A DNA stretch of 36,577 nt, from contig JANSWY010000044.1 of assembly GCA_024743255.1 (NCBI GenBank), forward strand, positions 1 through 36,577, given 5' to 3'. The notes beneath the pieces are model-generated. The model did not search any database and had not been told where the DNA came from. It saw only the letters and a list, made by a program, of their open reading frames with translations. This stretch comes from a bacterium. GTDB lineage: Bacteria > Bacteroidota > Bacteroidia > Cytophagales > Cyclobacteriaceae. The position numbers and the translations under genes are program-made. Below are positions 25,904-33,059 of the stretch, piece after piece. Position 1 is the stretch's first letter. Every line of letters begins with the position of its first letter.

Positions 25904-25942
25904 AAGAAAGCGTTTGGTTCAAATTGCCATCGTATAATTAAT

Positions 25943-25950
25943 CAAAAATA
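25943..25950 (-). promoter_or_regulatory. -7 promoter element upstream of the PerM-like gene
   Basis: TATTTTTG on the minus strand is an exact TAnnTTTG match, placing a start near 25936 and a leader of about 33 bases before the ATG at 25903. No TTTG is seen at the -33 position, so the promoter is weak or activator-dependent. It is the best candidate promoter for the whole 25903-19661 cluster. Confidence 0.4.
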
Positions 25951-25996
25951 TTCTAAAGTGCACATGTCTGTGTGATTTAGATACTATCTTTAGTAC

Positions 25997-26740
25997 ATGT
26001 GTTACGATGTTGCCACCATGACAAAGAAAGCCCTGGACTATGCCAAAAGGTATGGAAAACAGGAAGATTGGGAAGATATTAAAAAACGTTTACCTCCCAC
26101 TTATCACGTCAGTGGCTTCACCGAACCAAGCCTGCCGGTCATCACAAACCAGGATCCTGATAAGATTCAAATATTTAGCTGGCCATTCATTCCCATGGCC
26201 TACAGCAAGCTGAACACTCTGAATTGCCGGGATGATAATATGTTTAAATCCTTCACCTATAAGGATTCCGCCAGGAACAGAAGGTGTCTGATCATGATTG
26301 ACGGATTCTTTGATTTTCATCATAAGGGAGGAGTTTCCTATCCATATTTTGTACAGATGCAGGACGGAAATCCATTCACCGTAGGTGGTATTTGGCAAAA
26401 TTTCAAAAAAGACGGAATTGAAAGAAATACAGTCTCAATTGTAACCACAAGAGCCAACAAAGAAATGGCATGGCTACACAATGAACCCGCGTACAGTGCA
26501 GAATCAAGAATGATGTTGGTCATCACCAAGGAAACGGAAAGCGAATGGCTGGATGGAGAATGGGAAAGCCTTACAGATAGAGTTATCAAACCTTTGCCAG
26601 ATGATGCTCTAAAATACCATCCATGTGAGCCTATTAAACCAAATAAGAAGCTGAATCGCGTATACATCGGTAATGTTCCGGAGATTCAGAATTACCATTA
26701 TTACTCAGAGCTCGAAGAATCCCAGGGTAGTTTGTTTTGA
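25997..26740 (+). CDS. SRAP (SOS response-associated peptidase / YedK-HMCES) domain protein
   Basis: 247 residues beginning MCYD, so Cys2 is exposed after Met removal, as in YedK/HMCES, which crosslinks to abasic sites in single-stranded DNA. Asn76 in LNCRDD and His161 in AWLHNEP match the family Asn and His. RRCLIMIDGFFDF is the RC..DGFYEW motif, but the catalytic Glu is Asp106 (GFFDF), and the NARxE motif also reads NCRDD. This double Glu-to-Asp change is unusual and may change how the crosslink is made or reversed. It is a lone gene that converges with the phosphoesterase gene. Confidence 0.88.
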   Translation: MCYDVATMTKKALDYAKRYGKQEDWEDIKKRLPPTYHVSGFTEPSLPVITNQDPDKIQIFSWPFIPMAYSKLNTLNCRDDNMFKSFTYKDSARNRRCLIMIDGFFDFHHKGGVSYPYFVQMQDGNPFTVGGIWQNFKKDGIERNTVSIVTTRANKEMAWLHNEPAYSAESRMMLVITKETESEWLDGEWESLTDRVIKPLPDDALKYHPCEPIKPNKKLNRVYIGNVPEIQNYHYYSELEESQGSLF

Positions 26741-26743
26741 TTG

Positions 26744-26803
26744 GCTGTTTGGCTGTTTAACTTTAAAAAGAGCTAACAGCTAAATAGCTAAAAGCCAAAC
26801 AGC
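26744..26803. repeat. Inverted repeat between convergent SRAP and phosphoesterase genes
   Basis: GCTGTTTGGCT (26744-26754) is the exact reverse complement of AGCCAAACAGC (26793-26803), and the interior is built from the same words (GGCTGTTT, AGCTAACAGCTAAATAGC). It reaches the stop codon of the phosphoesterase gene, the same layout as the 5747-5802 repeat. A likely role is a shared transcript end. Confidence 0.55.
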
Positions 26804-27429
26804 TAAAAATCAAAGCAAATAGGCTCATTAACCAACTGATACCTTTCATTAAGCACACTTGCATTAATATACTCAGTAATTCCATCTGAGGACTGACCGT
26901 ACCCTTCATGAATATGCCCAGAAATATGGTACTTAGGTTTGATCTTTTGAAGGGTTTTCAACAAATCCTCGCATCCAACTTTTTCATTTCTTACCGTCAT
27001 ATCCTGATATCCATAGACCGGACCATGAGTTACTACAATATCAGAATTCTCAGGAATCAGGTCCCAATGTTTTTGTATATCCTCACCCCTTTGGCGATTA
27101 AATGCCCAGTCCAAAAACCAAGGCTGAATTGGCGAACCCCAAATATTGATCCCGTCAATTTCTATTCCTTCATCATTCAAATAAATAATCCCCTCCGGAA
27201 TCAGCTCCTTGATGTCCGAAGCTTCTTCTCTTTCAAAGTACCAATCGTGATTCCCTGCTACAAATATCTTGTAACGATGAGGTTGTTTGCTGAACCAAAG
27301 CAAGAACTCCTTTACTTGAGACTCTTTTCCGCTTCGGGTAATGTCTCCTGCATGAATGATCATATCTCCTTCAGGTAGTTTCAGTTGGTGGTGTTGTCCG
27401 TGTGTATCTGATATCGCAATGATTTTCAT
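26803..27429 (-). CDS. Calcineurin-like metallophosphoesterase
   Basis: 208 residues with all the metal-site motifs of the family: SDTHG (Asp8, His10), IIHAGDITRSG (Asp28), VAGNHDWY (Asn60, His61), THGPVYGY and YHISGHIHEGYG. It is cytoplasmic, with no signal peptide. It resembles small Mpe and YfcE-like enzymes that act on phosphodiesters or nucleotides, but the substrate cannot be told. It is divergent from the membrane protein gene at 27484 with only 54 bases between them. Confidence 0.9.
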   Translation of the reverse strand: MKIIAISDTHGQHHQLKLPEGDMIIHAGDITRSGKESQVKEFLLWFSKQPHRYKIFVAGNHDWYFEREEASDIKELIPEGIIYLNDEGIEIDGINIWGSPIQPWFLDWAFNRQRGEDIQKHWDLIPENSDIVVTHGPVYGYQDMTVRNEKVGCEDLLKTLQKIKPKYHISGHIHEGYGQSSDGITEYINASVLNERYQLVNEPICFDF

Positions 27430-27436
27430 AAGTCGT

Positions 27437-27466
27437 TCTGGTTCAGGAGGAAAATTACTAAATTTG
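27437..27466 (+). promoter_or_regulatory. Promoter for the membrane protein gene at 27484
   Basis: TTCTG followed by 18 bases and TAAATTTG, an exact TAnnTTTG -7 element with an imperfect -33. Transcription would start near 27473, about 10 to 17 bases before the two possible ATGs (27484 and 27490). It lies in the 54-base gap next to the divergent phosphoesterase gene. Confidence 0.5.
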
Positions 27467-27483
27467 TACTGGGAACTAACATT

Positions 27484-27837
27484 ATGGCAATGGGAAAATA
27501 CTATCTGAAGTATGCCAATCGGCTATTTCTGATCACGTATGTGGTGATGCTGCATGTCTGCTCATTTTATTATGATGTCACAAACGTAGGTCAGGCCTTG
27601 ATTAATCTTGATAACAACTTTGTGGAAATCTTCTTTCACGAATTTGTATCGGTAATGTTGATGGCGCTTCTAATCACTTCTGCAATTCATATTCCGGTTA
27701 GACTTTGGTTCAAATATCAGATAAATCAAACCAAGAGAACTACGAGCCCAATTCTGAATTCTACGAAACAGGCAATAATAAATGTAGAATCACAACCTGT
27801 TCCCGGTGAACTACTCGAAAACTTGAGTGCCAATTAA
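27484..27837 (+). CDS. Small two-helix membrane protein, function unknown
   Basis: 117 residues (or 115 from the second ATG, MGKYY). Two hydrophobic segments are visible: LFLITYVVMLHVCSFYY (~15-31) and FVSVMLMALLITSAIHIPV (~53-71). The tail is soluble and basic, then polar. I do not recognise a family. It is 36 bases upstream of the SH3-like lipoprotein gene, and the two are probably co-transcribed. Confidence 0.7.
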   Translation: MAMGKYYLKYANRLFLITYVVMLHVCSFYYDVTNVGQALINLDNNFVEIFFHEFVSVMLMALLITSAIHIPVRLWFKYQINQTKRTTSPILNSTKQAIINVESQPVPGELLENLSAN

Positions 27838-27873
27838 AAAATGGATAAATTAAGAAGGTAAACACCAACTTCC

Positions 27874-28959
27874 ATGAAAAACCTTCTTACTATCTCTGCA
27901 CTTTTCCTATTACTTATTGGTTGCGGCCCATCTGATTGGAATTACTACAGCACTGAATTTCTCATAGATAGGCATGATGACTTTGTGCTCGAAGAATTGC
28001 CCTATTTAAGAATGAATGAAATGAAGGATAGCATCAATATTGCTGCCCTGTTCAGTACTATTCACACGCCGGAACAAATAAAAGAGAATCAGTATTTCAT
28101 GTATACCATGTACGATCAGGTTCCAAGGGCCTGTTTTACTATTGTTGTGAATCCAGGTGAACCTTGTGCTACAGAAGCTTATATGTTTAGTACGCAGGGT
28201 AGGGAGATTCTGGACTACAAAAAAGTGGCCTACAGAAATTGCCCTGAAAATGGAACTGAAACTCTAGACTACAGGATAGACTTCTGGAGTGAAATGCAAA
28301 TACTTTACTACAAACAATATCAAGATCAACTAGTAGCAGAGCAGTATACCGAAAAATGTAAAATTGATTCCGTTGGAAAGTTTGAATGTAGAAAAATTCC
28401 AAAACTAGCTTCTGTTAACCTTAAAGATTCCTTACTTATTAAACGAGAACCCAAAAAACGATTCAAATACCTTACAAAATTACCTCTGGGGACTAAGATC
28501 TATTCTACCGGGACCTATAGCACGGATACCGATTCAACCTTAAGTAGACCATATGAGTACGTTCATGTCGTAAGGGAAGATGGTAAAGAAGGATGGGTCG
28601 AGAGGAAATATGTGATTGAAGGTGCTACTGCCGGTGCAATAATCAGCAAAGCTCCTCTTTTCAAAGACTCTAAAACCAAATATCCTTTTGATGCACTAAA
28701 TCCAATGGACATCATTGCTGTCAGCGAAAAAGATACAATAAGTGGTAGATTCTTTGTGACAGCTAAAACGTTTGGAATTAAGAAATCAAAAGAAGGCTGG
28801 ATTTCTGGTGATCATTTTTCTCTGAATGAATTGGATGTAGAGTTCAGTAGATTGGTCTCTGGCTCTGATGATGCTCAAAAGATTAGTGAAGCGCTTACCG
28901 GTCCAAAGTATAAAACTGTAAATGAGGAATTGAAAAAAGGGTCAGGGCTCAATTTTTAA
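27874..28959 (+). CDS. Lipoprotein with SH3-like domain
   Basis: 361 residues. A lipoprotein signal ends at LLLIGC (Cys17). Residues ~20-180 are a divergent domain with several Cys. From ~185 there are two SH3b-like repeats, typified by GTKIYSTGTYSTDTD, VREDGKEGWVERKYV and KKSKEGWISGDHF. Bacterial SH3-like domains often bind cell-wall peptides. The protein should sit in the periplasm or on the outer membrane. No partner function is clear; the gene stands between a small membrane protein and another lipoprotein. Confidence 0.75.
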   Translation: MKNLLTISALFLLLIGCGPSDWNYYSTEFLIDRHDDFVLEELPYLRMNEMKDSINIAALFSTIHTPEQIKENQYFMYTMYDQVPRACFTIVVNPGEPCATEAYMFSTQGREILDYKKVAYRNCPENGTETLDYRIDFWSEMQILYYKQYQDQLVAEQYTEKCKIDSVGKFECRKIPKLASVNLKDSLLIKREPKKRFKYLTKLPLGTKIYSTGTYSTDTDSTLSRPYEYVHVVREDGKEGWVERKYVIEGATAGAIISKAPLFKDSKTKYPFDALNPMDIIAVSEKDTISGRFFVTAKTFGIKKSKEGWISGDHFSLNELDVEFSRLVSGSDDAQKISEALTGPKYKTVNEELKKGSGLNF

Positions 28960-29007
28960 AGGATAATTTATTGACTTGTGAACACGTTATGATTGTAAAG
29001 TAGTCTT

Positions 29008-29403
29008 ATGAAAATCATTCCTGTTTGTCTGTTATTCCTTGTATTTTCCTGCTCAAATACTGATAACCAGGTTAAGCTGGAAACCGAAAACCCTGAAAAC
29101 TTCATTAATGTAAATTTCCACGAAACTAATTCAGACTTTAGCACAATTGAATTTACAATAAACAATGATGCTGAAATCTCATATTATTCAACCGTAGTAA
29201 CTATCGTAGAATTTCGGGATGATGAAAAGAAAATAGGATCGGAAAGGATAGTGCTTTTTCCGCAACCTCCATTTGGCCCAGGCAGTACATATGTTCATAA
29301 ATCGAAACTCCATTCTGCTCCCGGGACTAAAGAAATCCTTATCCATATCGATCGCGCCACTATTTATCCTGAAAAAGACCTAAAAGCTCTAAAACTGGAT
29401 TAA
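29008..29403 (+). CDS. Small lipoprotein, function unknown
   Basis: 131 residues. The signal MKIIPVCLLFLVFSCSN has a lipobox around Cys15. The mature part is a short beta-rich domain (TIEFTINNDAEISYYSTVVT, IVLFPQPPFGPGSTYVHKS) resembling small immunoglobulin-like folds, with no recognisable motif. It lies 48 bases after the SH3-like lipoprotein gene. Confidence 0.7.
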   Translation: MKIIPVCLLFLVFSCSNTDNQVKLETENPENFINVNFHETNSDFSTIEFTINNDAEISYYSTVVTIVEFRDDEKKIGSERIVLFPQPPFGPGSTYVHKSKLHSAPGTKEILIHIDRATIYPEKDLKALKLD

Positions 29404-29493
29404 AAAGTACTTTTCATCACAATTTAAACTCCTGATCCCAAAAAGATCTTCGCTCAGAGAAAAGGTCCGTAGCATTAAATAAAAAAGATTGCT

Positions 29494-30435
29494 ATGGTAA
29501 GATATGTGCTAGTACTATCAATGATCGGTTGTTTCCAGCTGTCAGCCCAAAATGATCTGGCATCATTTGAGATTGTATTCTTTCAGTCAAATAAAGAAGG
29601 TTCCAAAGGTCATCTTTACACCATGAGGGGTGATGGATCGGATGTGCAACAACTAGGTCAATCCGGCATCAGACCTGACCATTATCCCAACTGGTCAAAA
29701 GACGGTCAACATTTAACATTTGAATCTTATCGCAGAGGTGGTTGGAGAATATGGACAATGCGTGCCGATGGTGAAGGTGCCAGAAGGCTAAATGAAGCAG
29801 GAAGCGGAACAAGCGCCTATGAGTTTGACCCGACCTATGATGAAACAGGGAAGTTTGTATACTATTCCCAGGGAGGTGATTTGTTTAAAGTAGACGTGTC
29901 CAGCAGCAGAGTCCAGCGAATCACAAATACACCAGACCGTGGTGAAACACAACCGGAAGTGTCAATCAATGGAGATATTGTCTTTACCATGTGGAAAAAC
30001 AACTCAAGCAATATTGCCATCATCAACAAAGAAGAAAGTCGGACCAATCAAATTACTTCAGGATTTGAGGCACTTGCTCCCAGCTGGTCTCCTGATGGCT
30101 CTCAGGTGTTGTTTTACTCAGATAAAGACGGTGGATTTGAACCCTTCATTATGAATCGGGATGGAAGTGAAATAAGAAGATTGGTTCCCGACGAATTAAT
30201 GAAAGAAAAAGGAATGTTGAGAGGTGAAAATCTAAAACTAGATGAAGGATGGAATACTTGTTTGCAGTACAAGGCGTCTTTTTCACCAGACGGGAAGTGG
30301 GTTGTATTCAGCGGAGACACCAAGAATGGAAGAGAGATATTTGCAGTTTCTATAGATGGAAAGCAACTCAGACAACTCACCAATAACCAAATGCACGACG
30401 GTTTCCCTGTTTTCAGACCAACTAAAAGAAATTAA
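29494..30435 (+). CDS. Exported TolB-like WD40 beta-propeller protein
   Basis: 313 residues with a signal peptide (MVRYVLVLSMIGCFQLSAQ). It has four or five WD40-like/PD40 repeats, including YPNWSKDGQHLTFES, DPTYDETGKFVYYSQGG, APSWSPDGSQVLFYS, KASFSPDGKWVVFSGD and DGFPVFRPTK. Single-domain TolB-like propellers are usually periplasmic scaffolds or binding proteins. It lacks the N-terminal domain of true TolB and no pal or tolA is nearby, so a Tol-Pal role is not supported. Confidence 0.85.
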   Translation: MVRYVLVLSMIGCFQLSAQNDLASFEIVFFQSNKEGSKGHLYTMRGDGSDVQQLGQSGIRPDHYPNWSKDGQHLTFESYRRGGWRIWTMRADGEGARRLNEAGSGTSAYEFDPTYDETGKFVYYSQGGDLFKVDVSSSRVQRITNTPDRGETQPEVSINGDIVFTMWKNNSSNIAIINKEESRTNQITSGFEALAPSWSPDGSQVLFYSDKDGGFEPFIMNRDGSEIRRLVPDELMKEKGMLRGENLKLDEGWNTCLQYKASFSPDGKWVVFSGDTKNGREIFAVSIDGKQLRQLTNNQMHDGFPVFRPTKRN

Positions 30436-30451
30436 CGATTTGGTTCCTACT

Positions 30452-30497
30452 CATAGATTTATTTCATTGCCATAAACAATGATTAAACTAATCTATG
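30452..30497 (+). promoter_or_regulatory. Inverted repeat enclosing the start codon of the next gene
   Basis: CATAGATT (30452-30459) pairs with AATCTATG (30490-30497), whose last three bases are the start codon. A nested CATTG/CAATG pair (30465-30469 / 30477-30481) adds to it. The RNA hairpin would hide the start and the ribosome site of the gene at 30495, a possible translational control. Confidence 0.35.
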
Positions 30498-30989
30498 AAT
30501 AGCCATTACATTCTCAGATACTGCCTCCTGCTAACTCTAATTTCATTTTCCAATATAGCATTGTCCCAATCTGTTAAAAAAGAAAAGATGCGGCAGCTCA
30601 GCTTTTTGGTTGGAGAATGGGTAGGCACATCCAGATCTTTTGATAATAATGGAAACCTTAAATCAGAAGGGCCTGCATTTGAAAGAATTAATTATGATCT
30701 GGATCAGCATATTTTGGTGGTGGAATTGAATTCAGAATCCCTGCAACTACATACTATCATCTATTATGATGAAGATGATGCGACTTATTACTACAACCCT
30801 TTTTCAAAACGAGGAGCAAGAAAGCTTCCTGCTGAATTAGTGGATGGCAAGTTTGTGGTGAACAGTTCTGATGAAAGACGATTTATTTTTGAGAACCCCG
30901 AAGAGAATAAGTTTAGGGAGTATGGCGAAAAGCTGATAGATGGAAAATGGGTGATGTATTTTGAGGATACTTTTGAGAATTCGAAGTGA
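30495..30989 (+). CDS. Exported small protein, lipocalin/DUF1579-like
   Basis: 164 residues with a signal peptide (YCLLLTLISFSNIALSQS). The mature part begins KMRQLSFLVGEWVGTSRSFD and continues with beta-strands (HILVVELNSESLQLHTIIYY, RKLPAELVDGKFVV). This start resembles the DUF1579-type ligand-binding barrel family, in which FLxGxW is conserved. The binding partner is unknown. It lies 59 bases after the TolB-like gene, and its start codon lies in the hairpin just described. Confidence 0.7.
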   Translation: MNSHYILRYCLLLTLISFSNIALSQSVKKEKMRQLSFLVGEWVGTSRSFDNNGNLKSEGPAFERINYDLDQHILVVELNSESLQLHTIIYYDEDDATYYYNPFSKRGARKLPAELVDGKFVVNSSDERRFIFENPEENKFREYGEKLIDGKWVMYFEDTFENSK

Positions 30990-31018
30990 GTATCAACACT
31001 CATTTTGTAAGCAGGACT

Positions 31019-31064
31019 AGTCTTAGCGTCCCGCTAAGACTCACAATTTCTGAGCGTCCGCTCA
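31019..31064. repeat. Two tandem hairpins sharing AGCGTCC(C)GCT
   Basis: AGTCTTAGC-GTCCC-GCTAAGACT (31019-31041) and TGAGC-GTCC-GCTCA (31051-31064) are two perfect stems whose centres carry nearly the same word. They lie between the last exported-protein gene and the tRNA terminator. No T run follows, so they are likely mobile-style intergenic repeats. Confidence 0.5.
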
Positions 31065-31083
31065 AGAAAATTAGGGCTATAAA

Positions 31084-31115
31084 ACAAAAAACCCTGACGT
31101 TTTCACATCAGGGTT
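31084..31115 (-). terminator. Intrinsic terminator after tRNA-Leu
   Basis: On the minus strand AACCCTGA and TCAGGGTT form an 8-bp stem, followed by TTTTG and more T. It lies directly downstream of the tRNA-Leu gene. Confidence 0.8.
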
Positions 31116-31119
31116 CTTG

Positions 31120-31203
31120 TACCAGGAGTGGGACTTGAACCCACACGTCCTAAAGGACACAAGATTTTAAGTCTTGCGTGTCTACCAATTCCACCATCCC
31201 GGC
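31120..31203 (-). tRNA. tRNA-Leu (TAA)
   Basis: The 84-base gene begins GCCGGGATGGTGGAATTGG. It has the long variable arm of class II tRNAs and a T-loop GGTTCAAGTCC. The anticodon stem CAAGA/TCTTG encloses the loop CTTAAAA, giving anticodon TAA. The acceptor stem closes with G-T and other wobble pairs. CCA is not encoded (next bases are CAA). Confidence 0.93.
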
Positions 31204-31225
31204 GAGCAACTATTGGCTAGTTGTC

Positions 31226-31252
31226 AAAAAAATAATCCCGAGCATATCGGGA
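31226..31252 (-). terminator. Terminator-like hairpin between the two tRNA genes
   Basis: On the minus strand TCCCGA-TATGC-TCGGGA (6 bp) is followed by TTATTTTTTT. This would end a transcript of tRNA-Gly before tRNA-Leu. A second 6-bp hairpin (31207-31223, CAACTA/TAGTTG) lies just in front of tRNA-Leu and may instead be part of processing. Confidence 0.5.
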
Positions 31253-31264
31253 CCGTTTCTTGAG

Positions 31265-31337
31265 AGCGAAAGACGGGATTCGAACCCGCGACCCCAACCT
31301 TGGCAAGGTTGTGCTCTACCAGCTGAGCTACTTTCGC
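31265..31337 (-). tRNA. tRNA-Gly (GCC)
   Basis: The 73-base gene has acceptor stem GCGAAAG/CTTTCGC and discriminator T, as expected for glycine. The D-arm is AGCTCAGCTGGTAGAGC, and the anticodon stem CAACC/GGTTG encloses TTGCCAA, giving anticodon GCC. The T-loop is GGTTCGAATCC. CCA is not encoded. Confidence 0.95.
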
Positions 31338-31382
31338 TTGTTTTTTAAAGAACTTTTCCGTGTGATTCACTCAAACGGACTG

Positions 31383-31412
31383 CAAAGATAAGGAGGTGTT
31401 TTAATTATTCAA
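31383..31412 (-). promoter_or_regulatory. tRNA promoter (TTG-N19-TATCTTTG)
   Basis: A minus-strand TTG, 19 bases, then an exact TATCTTTG -7 element fits the Bacteroidota consensus. The start is expected near 31376, some 39 bases before tRNA-Gly. The region shares TTGAATAATTAAA and TTTGCAG with the promoter at 375-405. Confidence 0.75.
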
Positions 31413-31456
31413 GAAAAACACAAAAAAAATAGCGTTATTTCTACACCATCATTAAC

Positions 31457-31480
31457 AGTCGCTCGGTTTCACCGAGTGAC
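31457..31480. repeat. 24-bp hairpin repeat (copy 1 of 3)
   Basis: AGTCGCTCGGTTTCACCGAGTGAC, an imperfect palindrome (10-bp arms with one wobble, TTC loop). It occurs again identically at 36269-36292 and inverted with one base change at 36383-36406. All copies are intergenic. The first two are followed by a similar word (ATCTCC). Confidence 0.75.
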
Positions 31481-31525
31481 ATATATCTCCACTGCCTCCT
31501 GCCTGGTTAAAAAACCTACTTAACA

Positions 31526-32182
31526 TCAACTCAACTTCTGACTCAACAACTCCCTTGTCAACTTAATAATATACCCCTTCCAATCCTTTAAAGACACATG
31601 ATGAATAGTCTCACCTCCACCATAAATGCTAAGCTTAATATATCCAGCTACAATTGCCCAGGCAGTAAGATAAATGGTTTCTGAGCTTTCAGGGTTCGTT
31701 ATACTTCCATCTGATTTACCACTTTCAATCTCCTTTACAACAATAGAAACGGGTAGATTATGGACGTCCTGAATTCTTTGGTTATAGATACTTTTCACTT
31801 TATTCTGATCATCACCACTAAGCTTATTCATATTTCTAACCAGTGACAAATAGTCAAACAGGGCTTCATGGTAGAAAAAATGCTTCTCGCTATAGTCAAT
31901 ATAGCCTTCCATTATTCTAATCACTCTATCCGCACCATTCAATTCGCTCGTCTCCCGAATGATTTTGTAATAGATATCCGTCAATAGTTGAAAAGCCCTG
32001 AAAGTAATAGCCATATAAAGTTCTTCCTTACTTTGGAAATAGAAGTAAAGAGACGGTTTACTCATACCAGCTTCTTTCGCAACCTCCTCCATTTTCGCTG
32101 CAGAATATCCTTTTTGAAAAAAGACTCTTTCAGCAGCATCAATAATTGAATTCTCCTTTATAGTTCGTTTATCCTTTACCAT
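31526..32182 (-). CDS. TetR-family regulator of the acyl-CoA operon
   Basis: 218 residues from the ATG at 32182. A TTG five codons upstream is less likely because it lies in the operator-like palindrome. The N-terminal helix-turn-helix has AAERVFFQKGYSAAKMEEVA and SKPSLYFYFQSKEELY, the TetR signature. The C-terminal ~150 residues are a helical ligand domain. It is divergent from the SDR gene at 32289 with a 106-base gap. Two near-identical GACYCAAAGTC palindromes lie next to the two start codons. A role as an acyl-CoA-responsive repressor of the operon is inferred from context. Confidence 0.9.
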   Translation of the reverse strand: MVKDKRTIKENSIIDAAERVFFQKGYSAAKMEEVAKEAGMSKPSLYFYFQSKEELYMAITFRAFQLLTDIYYKIIRETSELNGADRVIRIMEGYIDYSEKHFFYHEALFDYLSLVRNMNKLSGDDQNKVKSIYNQRIQDVHNLPVSIVVKEIESGKSDGSITNPESSETIYLTAWAIVAGYIKLSIYGGGETIHHVSLKDWKGYIIKLTRELLSQKLS

Positions 32183-32187
32183 AATTT

Positions 32188-32198
32188 GACCCAAAGTC
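32188..32198. promoter_or_regulatory. Candidate TetR operator GACCCAAAGTC
   Basis: An 11-bp near-palindrome (GACC-CAA-AGTC, one mismatch) lies 5 bases before the ATG of the TetR gene. A sister copy is at 32272-32282. Confidence 0.4.
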
Positions 32199-32271
32199 GA
32201 ATAATAACAGGCTTAATTGAGTAATTACTTGCGTTTATTAGAATTTATTCTCTAATTTAAGAAATAAACTC

Positions 32272-32282
32272 GACTCAAAGTC
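32272..32282. promoter_or_regulatory. Candidate TetR operator GACTCAAAGTC
   Basis: A perfect palindrome GACT-CAA-AGTC lies 6 bases before the ATG of the SDR gene, mirroring the copy beside the TetR gene. An AGAATTTATTCT palindrome at 32240-32251 lies midway and could be a second site. Confidence 0.45.
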
Positions 32283-32288
32283 AAAAAA

Positions 32289-33053
32289 ATGAACATATCC
32301 CAAAAATTTGATCTAACAGGTAAAACGGCCATTGTTACCGGTTCCTCAAAAGGAATTGGTTTGGCCATAGCAAAGGCTTTTGCGCAGCAAGGAGCCAAAG
32401 TGGTAATCTCCAGCAGAAAACAAGAGGCAGTTGATGAGGTGGCCAAGGAATTTGAAAACGAAGGACAAATAGTTGCAGCTATAGCCTGCCACATGGGAGA
32501 CAGCAATCAAATTCAAAATCTGGTAGAAGAAACAGTCAAAAAATTCGGAGGAATCGATGTGGTTGTCAATAATGCAGCTACAAATCCAATCTTTGGAAAT
32601 ATTCAGGATGCTGATGGTGGTGCTTTTGATAAAATTATGGGTGTTAATGTAAAGGGTCCATGGGAATTGGCAACACTGGCTTACCCACATTTGAAAGAGA
32701 ATGGCGGATCTGTTATCAACATAAGTAGTATCGAAGGAATCACACCTGGACAGGGGCTTGGGTTATATAGTGTTAGTAAATCCGCACTTATCACCTTGTC
32801 CAAGGTACTTGCAAGAGAATGGGGGCATGAAGGTATCCGTGCAAACACAATCTGCCCTGGACTCATCAAAACGAAATTTAGTGAAGCGCTTACCAGTAAT
32901 GAGCATATCTTAAAACATGTATTAGCTAAACAAGCACTTCCTCAAGTGGCAGAACCAATCGATATTGCTGGCTTAGCATTGTTCCTGGCTTCTGATGCTT
33001 CATCGTTCTGTACCGGGCAGGAATTTACGGCTGATGGTGGATATACAATCTAA
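32289..33053 (+). CDS. Short-chain dehydrogenase/reductase (3-hydroxyacyl type)
   Basis: 254 residues, the standard SDR length. The NAD(P) site is TGSSKGIG (17-24), NNAA is at 94-97, and the catalytic Ser is at ~146 in INISSIEG with Tyr160 and Lys164 in YSVSKSA. EFTADGGYTI closes the domain. It is the first gene of a tight operon (6, 12 and 2 bases between genes) with acyl-CoA dehydrogenase, kinase and 3-hydroxyacyl-CoA dehydrogenase. LvaD in the levulinate pathway is also an SDR in this context. The exact substrate, probably a hydroxyacyl-CoA, is inferred. Confidence 0.88.
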   Translation: MNISQKFDLTGKTAIVTGSSKGIGLAIAKAFAQQGAKVVISSRKQEAVDEVAKEFENEGQIVAAIACHMGDSNQIQNLVEETVKKFGGIDVVVNNAATNPIFGNIQDADGGAFDKIMGVNVKGPWELATLAYPHLKENGGSVINISSIEGITPGQGLGLYSVSKSALITLSKVLAREWGHEGIRANTICPGLIKTKFSEALTSNEHILKHVLAKQALPQVAEPIDIAGLALFLASDASSFCTGQEFTADGGYTI

Positions 33054-33059
33054 GCAGTT

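Noticed and set aside
32182-32194. TTG start five codons upstream for the TetR gene
   Set aside because: It lies in the operator-like palindrome, and the ATG at 32182 gives the usual TetR N-terminus.
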